NCBI RefSeq assembly: GCF_918797505.1
Contig: NC_092797.1
Location: 25,743,372 to 25,807,371 of the forward strand
Direction of reading: 5' to 3'
Length of the DNA: 64,000 nt
Source: Bemisia tabaci
Taxonomy: Eukaryota > Arthropoda > Insecta > Hemiptera > Aleyrodidae
The translations under genes were made by a program, and so were the position numbers. The notes beneath the pieces are model-generated. The model made no database searches. It was given only the letters and a program-made list of their open reading frames with translations, and was not told the origin of the DNA. This document shows, piece by piece, positions 55,238 through 64,000 of this stretch. The first letter of the stretch is position 1. Each line of letters opens with the position of its first letter.

Positions 55238-56166
55238 CGCTCCGAGGAAAAACGCCGTACGGACATGGACATTCAAACCGTGCCAAATTCCTTTGGTAAA
55301 ACACTCATTTTTGCGGAACGTTTCGAATAATTTTCTTTGAAATTTTCAAAAGTGCTGCATTAAATGGTGCAGGCATTTTGATGAGACATTTGAAAAGAAA
55401 AGCTCATAGGTTTTGCATGGAGTACCTTTATAGAGAGAATTAAGACACCTGAGAACCTGACTCATGCACGTCACAAACGGGAATAAAAATTACACAAATT
55501 GGAGGTTTTTGTAGTCTTTGATCAACCCATTCCCGAATCCCTGTCTCCGTTCCTTCTCTCATTCCATTTTTTCCTTGCCTTATCCCCAACTCCCCGGTCC
55601 ATTCCAGTTTATAATCTTTGCATTTGGAGAAAATGTAATCTTCATTCCCGTTTGAGACACTGTGAAAGCCTTAAATAGGGAACCAATCAGAAATGGATTC
55701 GCATTGACTTTACACGGAGAAAAAAACCTCGTGCGTGGGTCCCGAAGTTTAGGTCATATGGATCTCTGAAGTTTTGAGACTGAGCATCTGAACACTTAAG
55801 GTCTAGCTGTCGAGGTTCGGATCACACATCTGAAACTTCAGTTCTTACAGCTGAAGTACTTCGGTTTTCACATCTGAAAAACTTCGGTTCATCTGAAGTA
55901 CTTCAGATGTAAGAACTGAAGTCTCAGATGTCTGACCTGAACTTCGGCAGCTTGACCTTAAGTGTTCAGATGCTCATTCCAAAAACTTCAGAGATCCATA
56001 TGACCTAAACTTCGGGTCCCACGCACGAAGTTTTTTTCTCCGTGTACTCTCCGTATAAAGGGACTCTATGAGGGGTGGGGGGGGGGGTTTGTCAGGAAAT
56101 TAATATTTACTCAGAAGAAATTTGGCAATTTCTAAGGGCTCATACGGCGGTCTTCCTTAGCACGAG
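55238..56166. repeat. C-family MITE, copy 8, split by insertions
   Basis: Left part 55238 to about 55365 (GAGGAAAAACGCCGTACGG), right part about 56085-56166 (AGAAATTTGGCAATTTCTAA and CGGTCTTCCTTAGCAC). Between them lie an unidentified segment and the K element. Confidence 0.75.
55712..56044. mobile_element. K fold-back MITE, 333 bp, TA duplication
   Basis: CACGGAGAAAAAAACCTCGT ... TTTTTTTCTCCGTG, flanked by TA (55710-55711 and 56045-56046). Arms pair almost end to end (GGTCATATGGATCTCTGAAG and complement) with CTGAAGT/ACTTCAG words in the loop. Confidence 0.85.
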
Positions 56167-56169
56167 CAG

Positions 56170-56590
56170 CCTGAGCCCACTCGCATGACGGTTGGGTCAC
56201 CCGTCGCAAGCTCGCCGGCCGCGCTATGGCCTCAAACTTCCCCAAATATTTAATTAAGCCGAATCGCATAAAATTAAGCGCACGTTCCTCGATGATATTT
56301 GCTCAGTGTCGTCCGTGCCCCGTGTTCCCACAGTCCCGATACCACGGTCGCCACATCTCCGCCGAGACCTTACCTCTGCAGGTGACGAGAATCGAACGGA
56401 AAACTCGCAATTTCCATCCGAGCGAAACAGCGACCGGTCCAATACCGAGCAAGGCGAGACCGGGGGTTATTTTCTTTCTGAGGGTGACGGTGGTAATTTT
56501 TCAATTCACGCGAGAGGCGGGAGTCATGGACCTCGCGGGTCCTAGCGAAACGTGGATTTCGCAGATCGGACGGTCGGATCGCTTATCCGG
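56170..56590. other. GC-richer single-copy stretch
   Basis: A 132-codon plus ORF (56226-56624) runs into the next C element and is not credible as a gene; opposed ORFs share its span. Function unknown. Confidence 0.35.
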
Positions 56591-56595
56591 GGATA

Positions 56596-56850
56596 CTGCC
56601 GCGCTAAGGAAAAACGCCTTATGAGCCTTCAGACGTTGCCAAGTTTCCTTCAATAAAAACTGAAATTACCGGGAAAATTGTGAGTATTATTCTATCAAAT
56701 TTTCAGACAATTTTGTACATAATTAAATCTAAAATATCTGAGAATTTCAAGGAAAAATATGCATGGATTTTGTCAAAAATACAGGTTTTATCAAGGGAAA
56801 TTTGGCAACTCCTGAATGTTCATACGGCGTTTTTCCTTAGCACGGCAGGA
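56596..56850. mobile_element. C-family MITE, copy 9
   Basis: CTGCCGCGCTAAGGAAAAAC ... CATACGGCGTTTTTCCTTAG then CACGGCA; GGATA on both sides. Confidence 0.8.
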
Positions 56851-56854
56851 TAGG

Positions 56855-58140
56855 TGACTGAATTTTGTTCATTTTGTTAGCTTTTACTCTCGCTTTACCA
56901 TCGGAACAGTCGCTCCGTGGAATGGATATTCTGTACCTTTGTCGGAGGTCGTTTCGCTTGAAATGTCATAAATAGCCGTAACGGGAAGGCTTTACCATGT
57001 TTTCGAATGTGAAAATCAAATTTTTACAAAATGGACGTTGTAGATAGCGTCTAAGCGGAAAATTTCACTGCACAAATCCTCCGCTCTTATTTGAATCGTC
57101 AATAATCATCCAAAGGCTCTTAGGCTTTGTTCAGATTGTTAAAAATTGACGAATTTTAGTTTTCGACTGTGCAAAAGGCCTTTATTAATTTGATGTTAGG
57201 CAAGACAGCAGTGAGTGTGCAATGTTCTGCATACTTCAGTGGTGAATTTTTGGACTCAGAGGAGACACAGTTTGAGGTTAAAAATTGGCAAAGAAGGAAT
57301 CATTTTACTTAAAATCTATTCTCTCACGGAATACTGCACTAACTGCTGTTTTGCCTGGAACGACGTCAATGTTTGTAAATTTACTGTTTTTTCATGGATC
57401 GATTTTTTACGATTGAGACGAATTTTGCTGTTTTAGTTGAATCATTGAGTCCACTAAAACTAGGTCAAACAAATGTTGACGGCACTTGATTTCGAATTTT
57501 TTGACGTTAATTCGGTGGGTTTGAGATTTTATTGTGTCTCTTCGACAACATAGCAGAGCGAATGCGAAGTGCAGATAGCGTGAAAAAATTACCTAGGTTA
57601 ATACGATGCTCTAAAACAGTGACATTTCACCTTCCATTGAAACTTCCTCAGCAGCTTTGATTTAAAATATTATCGCAAGAACGACATTGGTAATGCCTCT
57701 TAAGTCAAATCTGAATTGTGTTTTATTTAGATTGACTGCGATGAACTGGTGCTGTGAAGTGTGTGAATCAAATCTTATTATAAGCATACCATTTGCACTC
57801 CAGGAAAAGTGAGTGCGGTTGCGGATGCATATGCGACCAAATCGATTTTAGCTGCCCTCGCTGGATATTTGAATGCAAGCACACGGTCAACGCAGGAAAT
57901 AAGCAATTTTGCATGTGTGATGCATGTTCCCGCAATCAAAACCGAAAACAAGCATTGTGGCAGGGGGGCTGATTCGATCGTTGACCGCCGTCTAACACCC
58001 TCTCACACGCAAGCTTGAAGGGAAACCAATCTTCAGCCATAATTCTAGTATGATGTCCATTCCTCGAATTATTCAAAAGGAAAAAGCCATTCTAGGAATG
58101 GGTCATAGAATGGCATTACCTAGATTTTTGATGGGCCAAA
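56855..58140. other. Gene-free stretch
   Basis: AT-rich; plus ORFs at 57215-57436 and 57809-58018 have no recognised domain. Confidence 0.45.
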
Positions 58141-58142
58141 AA

Positions 58143-58297
58143 TATCCGCCGCCAATTTATTTTTTTACAGAGAGATTTTCCAACGAAGCTGGCCGAAAAT
58201 TTTACTGAATTTCCTTCTTGCTGTCGATAAAATTCAATGAAATTTTTAAACAGATTCAACCAAAAATTTCTTTGTAAAAAATAAAATGGCGGCGGAA
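58143..58297. repeat. Z fold-back, about 155 bp
   Basis: TCCGCCGCCAATTTATTTTT and the right end ATAAAATGGCGGCGGA are inverted. Single copy here. Confidence 0.7.
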
Positions 58298-58429
58298 ATT
58301 TTAAAACGTCGCATGGATCTTGTAATTCTTTGGCCGGAAGCTGACGATATAATTTAGAATCATAAGACTAACGCGTAACGCATAATAACGCCTCAGCAGT
58401 TCTGCCTGAAGAAGCGCCTTGGAGGGTTG

Positions 58430-58459
58430 GACCGCACAGCGGTCAGGGGTCGTACCCCC
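58430..58459. repeat. Pair of GC hairpins, relative of 5662-5741
   Basis: GACCGC-ACA-GCGGTC (58430-58444) and AGGGGT-CGT-ACCCCT (58445-58459). The reverse complement of this area matches the first two hairpins at 5.66 kb and the CCAAC and AAGGCGC words after them. Confidence 0.75.
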
Positions 58460-58615
58460 TGATTGAGGCTAAACTTAAATTAGAAATTAAAATGATAAAT
58501 TCAAAATGTTTCAGAAAATCAGTGTTCCATGAAAACGAAACATTTTCTAAGTCTGCATGGAGGTTTCTACGGTCCTTTCTTGAGCACGGGGGATAGTGTT
58601 TCGGTGGAACGGGCG

Positions 58616-58780
58616 CAGTGGCGTGGCGTGAATTGCGATATATCGATTATTGTACCACTTACACCTACGGTAAAGAATGGATTATTAAGGTGTTCGCTGC
58701 GAACACCCTGTTTATCGATCCCTTTTCATAGGTTTAAATGAAATAACAATCGATCTATCGAATTTCACGCTTCGCCACTG
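58616..58780. mobile_element. D-family hAT-like MITE, copy 7
   Basis: CAGTGGCGTGGCGTGAATTG ... CACGCTTCGCCACTG with perfect 8-bp duplications AACGGGCG (58608-58615 and 58781-58788). Confidence 0.93.
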
Positions 58781-58789
58781 AACGGGCGC

Positions 58790-59427
58790 AACCCTGAGCG
58801 CATAGTCCGTCTGACGGCAAGCGTTCCGCTCTTAGGGCAGGCGTTATGATCACTTAAGCCGGGCGCTCGGTAAGTGAAAGAGCTTTTGTCGGGCTAGCAC
58901 CGTGCTAATTAGTCGAGTCAATATTGACGGCCCGCAATCATCGAGCTCATAAACGACCCCGTTTCATAATTGTGTTTTGATGAAAATCCTCCGATATGAT
59001 GTCGATGTAAGCCTCTTAAAATAATTAGCCCGCGGCTGCAACTACCTCGGACCCCCCTCCCCCTAGCCCCACCCCATTTTTCCATCATGAGGGGCCCCGC
59101 TTGTAAGCAATCCCCGTGAAATGAGATCCCGAAATTAGGCACCAAATTGCATGCGTCGGACGGCGCATAACAAGGTCTTCCGAGGAGGAATCTTAACAAA
59201 GACTTTTGAACTATAAAGGAAACGATTTTGTGGTTTTAGGGTGTTCCCTTTAAAGAGAGTATATAACTAGCTACTAGGACTAGCTTAATATTTCCAAAAG
59301 GATGGAACCCGTTGAAATCATTATTCAAGAGATTTTTCAGAGCGTCGGAGTTATAAAAAGAAAAGGTAGTAGAACCCACACGCCTTCCTCTCGTATCAAA
59401 TTTAATACCTGCCGAAGAGATGAAATA
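58790..59427. other. Gene-free stretch
   Basis: GC-richer until 59150. AAAAGGATGGAACCCGTTGA at 59295 recurs at 61390, with TATTCAAGAGATTTTT nearby in both, so a short repeat is shared. Confidence 0.45.
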
Positions 59428-59565
59428 GGCTACAGTTTGCAATAAGGAACCATTTTTTCTGGCTCATTTTAGAAACAACATATATGTCATTGGTCTCTCT
59501 ATGCTGATACGTGATTTTATGAAGAGCCGGAGATATTGGTTCCTCATTGCAAAATGTAATCCAAG
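59428..59565. repeat. U-family fold-back, copy 2
   Basis: GGCTACAGTTTGCAATAAGG ... CATTGCAAAATGTAATCC; pairs along CTGGCTCATTTT. Confidence 0.7.
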
Positions 59566-59569
59566 TAAT

Positions 59570-61705
59570 CCAAAGAAATGTTTCTTTATTCCTTTGTGCC
59601 GTGAATGGTGCTGAAGTACCTTAAAAAACTATTTGTTGCACGTTTCAATCAGTTGAATGATCAAGCTAGCATTGGCGTAGTTTGTTATAAACTACCATAC
59701 ATTAATTATTTTTGCCATGATCGTAGATCAATTTGTCTGTATTTTAAATATCGGAAGCCTGTATTTCTTTAAAAACAAATTAATCTAAAATAAATTTTAA
59801 ATTTTGATATGAAAATCTAAAAAATTAAATTTTAAGGAAAATGAAATTTTTCCATCTTAAGTAATGGCCTTTCAAAGTTTTATTGAAACGCCTTTATTGC
59901 CAAACGCTAAAATTCATCCACGTTACAGAAAACAAAAAAAGGCACAATGCCTTAATAAAGTGAAACTATTAAAAAACAAGCAGTGAACTCCAACACAATG
60001 TGTTGATAAGGCGCGTCATTAACTCGCACATATCAACCCTTTTAGTTTTCATTTACAGAGATTTCAAAAAAGGCAAGCAGCACAACAAGAGAATTCACGA
60101 TCCAACAGTGCAAGGTCAACGACGCACCTTGACGAGACCGTGTATTGTGAATCTAGAAAGCTATTCGAACAAATTTAAGTTTTTTGATCTGCCTCAAGCA
60201 AAATCTTATCAGATTCTTGAAGAAAAGTGCTACGGAAAAATTTAAGCGAAGAAAGGAAAAATTATGTCGAACTCCTAGAAGATAAAGTCGATTTAAAGGT
60301 ATTTTGGGGCTAAAATACCCAAATCACCGGTATTATAAATCCCGTTATGTTATTGAAAAGAGATTTACTCGATATAAATGCAATTGTGTTAAATATGTCT
60401 TGATTTTTTTATTTTAAACGTCTTTTCATGCAAAGAAGCTTAACCATGTCCATGCTTTATTCATTCATGAATTGAAAGTAAGCAATCCACATCCCGAAAA
60501 TCTACCGATTTGCCGTGAAAAATTGCAGAAACTTGATATACCAGGTCGATGTACCCACTCTTTGAATTTACCAATCGATTTCGTGAGTGCACGTATGTGA
60601 AAGTCAAAATGCTATAGTCATTTTGGGTGGGAAGAGAGGGGTAAGTGGATTCCTGTATGAGCCACGTTTAGCTAATGGTCTAATGAGTCTCGAGGCTCAT
60701 CACAGATTGCACTTACACAGATTGCACTGTATTTCTTAGTTTTAATAAGAAATAAAATATAATTCTGTAAAATTAGTAAATAAATACCAAGACAATTATT
60801 CAGGATGTCAAAGACTGACTGAAAACTTTTTATTAACCTCATATGATAAAAATATTAATATCAGCTGACACTGACATTGTTGTCAGATGAACAGCACTAT
60901 CAGAGCACGGGTACCAACTTTTGAAAAGTATAACAGAGGTGTGGAGATCTGTCAAAGCAACGTTTTGAACAAAACGGAGGAGTTAAATTCTCATTCCGAG
61001 AGTGCTGACCTGCTCAGCCATCCTCGAATCAGTTCGCTTGATTCTGCTTATATATGCATATTTTAAATCAGCGCGTCGTACTCTTAGGCTTTTTTTAAGA
61101 AAACCAAGTAACGTAGACTCTTGGTATTCACTGCACATAAACTAGAGAGCCCCAGAATGAGAAACAACTTTAAATCATAATTATTGACGGATAAATAAAC
61201 TTTTTACACGCTTTGGAAAATCTCAGAAGTTCGCGGTAGTCACTTTTCGGTAAGGAACTAAGGGACTCGGTTATTGTATCGAGCAGGGTTCGAAACGATC
61301 GCAAAGGCGGTATACTACGTATACGCGCCAAAATTAGGATTAAGGTAATTTTCAATTATTTTGAAAGGCTTTCTTTAGCAGATTTTTCCAAAAGGATGGA
61401 ACCCGTTGAAATCATTAGAGAGATCGTTATTCAAGAGATTTTTAAGAGCGAGATAAGAGAGAATTTTTTTTCTTTAGGTTCGAAGATTGAAATGACATTA
61501 TTCAAAGGAAAAAAGGCAATGGTAACGATCATCAAAATTTCTCAAATGGTACAAATCGGTTAATAATTACTAAAACTATTCTAACGTGAATTCAAGACTC
61601 CACAGTGAGTCCTTGCTCAAACGACTTCAAATTTGTCTTCCTCTTGATTATGACCGACAATTTTTATCAGAAGCACTTAGTCACTGGAAAAACACTTTCA
61701 TCCAC
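59570..61705. other. 2.1-kb gene-free AT-rich stretch
   Basis: Small plus ORF 60000-60245 (81 codons, basic, QHNKRIHDPTVQGQRRTLTR) has no family I recognise. The only repeat seen is the short one shared with 59295. Confidence 0.45.
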
Positions 61706-61710
61706 CGGCT

Positions 61711-61946
61711 CACAGTGGATCAAGTCAACCAGAGAAGTCGGACATGAAATTTTCGACTAAAACTGCAAATTTCGATGTTTATTTCGCCACATTTTCAATT
61801 TCAAGGGGTGGTTTCAGAGGAAAATTTCAGGAGGAGACCAATGAAACCTTTTTTAGAACCTCAAAGTTTTGTATAAACGGAGTTATAAGCGTTTCAAGTC
61901 TCCAAATTTTGTCCGACCTCTCCACCTATTGACTCGATCCACTGTG
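61711..61946. mobile_element. M-family MITE, copy 3 (intact)
   Basis: 236 bp, CACAGTGGATCAAGTCAACC ... TTGACTCGATCCACTGTG with arms of about 45 nt; also AGAAGTCGGACATGA / TGTCCGACCTCT. Confidence 0.8.
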
Positions 61947-61949
61947 CGG

Positions 61950-63030
61950 CTCAGCTTACAGCGTCGACCACTGAGCGTCATTCTGTCGCGGGAAAAGCAT
62001 GGTAAATGAATCGTTGATGTCAAAAAGACCCGAGCGCGCTACAAACTTTTTATTGTTAAACTTTCCGAAGATATCAGACAAACTTCTTTGGCTTTACGAA
62101 CCATGTAACCACGAGGACATTTTTGTGTGTTTACTCTCACTCCATTAATTTTATGCGATTGTCTCATGTTATGTTGATGGCTGCTAGTTATGCTGCCATT
62201 AGAGTACCAAAGTGTTCCTACTGTATCTTGGCAATTTATGATGGCTTTAAAAGGAGATTCCAAAGGAGGCTGTGGCTTTGCACTTCCTTGGTAAGATTCT
62301 TGTATTCACAGCGAGTCAGCAAAGGGCTCGGAAATTTGATCTTGCCGTTCATACAGCCGAAAAGACAGTCAAAAAATTTAAAATAAAAAATGACGCACGG
62401 ATAGAATTTGAATTTGTCACTTATCATGATGACAACATCAATTTTTCTGGTAAACAAATACGAAATTTTTTGCATTGATACGTTACGTTATGGAATAGAG
62501 CAGTTGTGTCTATCAATAAATAACCAACGATAACGAAATGGAGGAGGGGCAACAACTACAAAATACCTATGCGTTTTTTTTTTGTTTTGAGTATTTCCTG
62601 TTTCTCGTCATATGTTCAGGCCACGAAAAGTGAAATTCAATCAACGCTGCTGAGCGCTTAAGAAATTGCAAACTTACTAAAAATATGGATCACAGTTTGG
62701 CACTACAAACTAAATATAGAGAGGATTAGCACATCAGCATTATTATCGACTTGTAGGTACTCCATTCTTATATTTTTTTGGTGATAGGAAATGTTTGAAT
62801 AAACACCTCAAAAAGTGATTGTAGGGAAAAATTCTTCAATCATTAAAAATGGAAGGAAGTTCGATCTTTATTTAAACACTACTTGTTCCAAAAAGGATCG
62901 CTTTCCGAGAGAAAAGTTCATTAAAGAAAGACACTAACTTATTCTGAAATTTTTCGACCTATAATGATGTACACACGTCTGTTTGAAACGTGGAATTGGA
63001 TATTTTTTTAGGCAAATGAAAACATGCATA
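61950..63030. other. Gene-free stretch with weak ORFs
   Basis: Opposed ORFs at 62039-62478 have balanced composition (minus: CPRGYMVRKAKEVC) but no domain I can name. AT-rich elsewhere. Confidence 0.35.
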
Positions 63031-63031
63031 T

Positions 63032-63136
63032 CGACGGTGAAACTACCAAACCACGTATCTCGTTTGCGGCGTTTAAAAATCTACGCTCACATTTTATTTC
63101 TTTGAAGTAGACCAAATCAATATCATTCCTTGAAAG
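63032..63136. repeat. H-family MITE, truncated copy
   Basis: CGACGGTGAAACTACCAAAC then H interior to TATCATTCCTTGAAA, after which unrelated sequence begins at 63137. The right half of H is missing, or lies beyond the window if the next element is an insertion. Confidence 0.75.
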
Positions 63137-63594
63137 AGCCGTATGCAAAAACGACATTTTTCGCCCCCCCACTAAAACTTATTCAAACTTCGTCTACCAG
63201 TTACTAATACTGGAGCGCTTCTTTCCTCAAATTTTCAGACCCCCAAAAAATTTTGGGGGGCGCTAGGGGGGGTGGAAGTCAAAATCTGTGGCCCTCGATA
63301 TCTTTCGAACGAAACAAGACATTGAGGCCCGGTTTGGACTAAAAATCGTCTAAAATTGCATACTTTAAGATTCTAAAGGTCAAAATCCCAAAATTAAATT
63401 TTTAACTTAACTTATGTGCTTTTTTTCAGTTTTTGAGGAAAAACAATTTCTTTTAAACAGATTAAATTGAAATTTCACATTTTTTGATTTGAACCAAAAC
63501 CAGTTTTTTAAATTGTTCGTCTTTTTCCGCATCCAACGAGTGGTCGTATAAGCTGGGGAACCGAACGGTTCCGGAGTTATGATCGATTGAAGTT

Positions 63595-64000
63595 TCCGCT
63601 CAACGCGCGCCGACCGATTTTCGCGCGCAAAAAAGTCGGATTTGACTGTTATTAAATCAGATTTAATGTTCAAACTGAGCAAAATGCATTATTAGGGACT
63701 CTTGAGGGTCGCTGAGTCCAGAAATTACAGATACTTCCAAAAAATTCACGTTTTTAAGATTACAGCTCCGCACAGGACCACTGAGCGGCCGGTCGGCGCT
63801 CAGTGGGCCTCTAAAATAGCGCTACGGAGCTGTAATTTTAAAAACGTGAATTTTTTGGAAGTATCTGTAATTTCTGGACTCAGCGACCCTCAAGAGTCCC
63901 TAATAATGCATTTTGCTCAGTTTGAACATTAAATCTGATTTAATAACAGTCAAATCCGACTTTTTTGCGCGCGAAAATCGGTCGGCGCGCGTTGAGCGGA
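63595..64000. repeat. Large near-perfect palindrome, cut by the window edge
   Basis: The left arm from TCCGCTCAACGCGCGCCGAC at 63595 is mirrored up to the last base, 64000, with almost no mismatch outside a short central difference around 63760-63825. Centre CCACTGAGCG / CGCTCAGTGG near 63792. The arm sequence may extend back to about 63137, predicting mirror sequence beyond the window. Confidence 0.9.

Noticed and set aside
56226..56624. 132-codon plus ORF
   Set aside because: Runs into a C-family MITE and overlaps opposed ORFs of similar length; GC-rich chance frame more likely.
61744..61932. 62-codon ORF
   Set aside because: Lies wholly within the M MITE; M copies at 9.4 and 28.5 kb do not keep the frame.
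62039..62478. Possible transposase or zinc-finger fragments in opposed frames
   Set aside because: CPRGYMVRKAKEVC looks suggestive but no Cys/His spacing or catalytic motif could be confirmed.

Overview
The window looks like a piece of an insect nuclear genome, most likely hemipteran. The only confidently recognised host gene is a class A neuropeptide GPCR split by introns with GT/AG borders, and the rest is AT-rich DNA packed with short non-autonomous transposons. The repeat vocabulary (many 80-700 bp fold-back elements, some with GGCGTGGCG-type termini) makes me think of a whitefly such as Bemisia tabaci, but that is an impression, not a proof.

Region 1-7700 (minus strand) holds an allatostatin-C / somatostatin-type receptor (AstC-R). 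Three coding exons at 7595-7119, 4222-3941 and 961-416 join in phase 0 to give a complete 434-residue receptor with all seven membrane segments, DRY, CWLP and NPILY motifs and a C-terminal T-S-L that fits a class I PDZ ligand. A strong splice acceptor at 7693-7696 suggests at least one upstream non-coding exon, and the predicted 5'UTR carries three short upstream ORFs. Both introns are close to 2.9 kb and are filled with transposon remnants; one MITE ends only about 30 bases from the splice donor of exon 1.

Region 7.7-64 kb contains no protein gene I can identify. It is a mosaic of repeat families that recur in the window, labelled A-Z here for reference only. The clearest are: D (about 165 bp, CAGTGGCGTGGCG termini, seven copies, most with 8-bp target duplications, hence hAT-like); C (about 250 bp, nine copies); A (about 300-390 bp, CAGGGTGTC termini, four copies); E (about 480 bp fold-back, three copies); F (about 950 bp, two copies, one nested in E); B, K and L (CAC-G-AAAAAA termini); W (310 bp, perfect 8-bp duplication); T, U, V, M, O and H fold-backs; and a 36-bp perfect palindrome flanked by an 8-bp duplication. 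A broken C-terminal piece of a non-LTR retrotransposon reverse transcriptase lies at 21205-21612. Nested insertions give relative ages (F in E, L in M, E in Y, A in an older element, B in C, K in C). The right edge cuts a large, nearly perfect palindrome.

Between the repeats are stretches of higher GC and apparently single-copy DNA (near 11.7-12.3, 13.1-13.6, 23.2-23.7, 32.0-32.5, 45.2-45.5, 48.6-49.0, 52.0-52.7 and 56.2-56.6 kb). They could be regulatory DNA or unseen 5'UTR exons of the receptor, but the sequence alone does not show this. Two short ORFs (51587-51934 and 46098-46328, both minus) have protein-like composition but no family I recognise. No tRNA, rRNA or CRISPR was seen.
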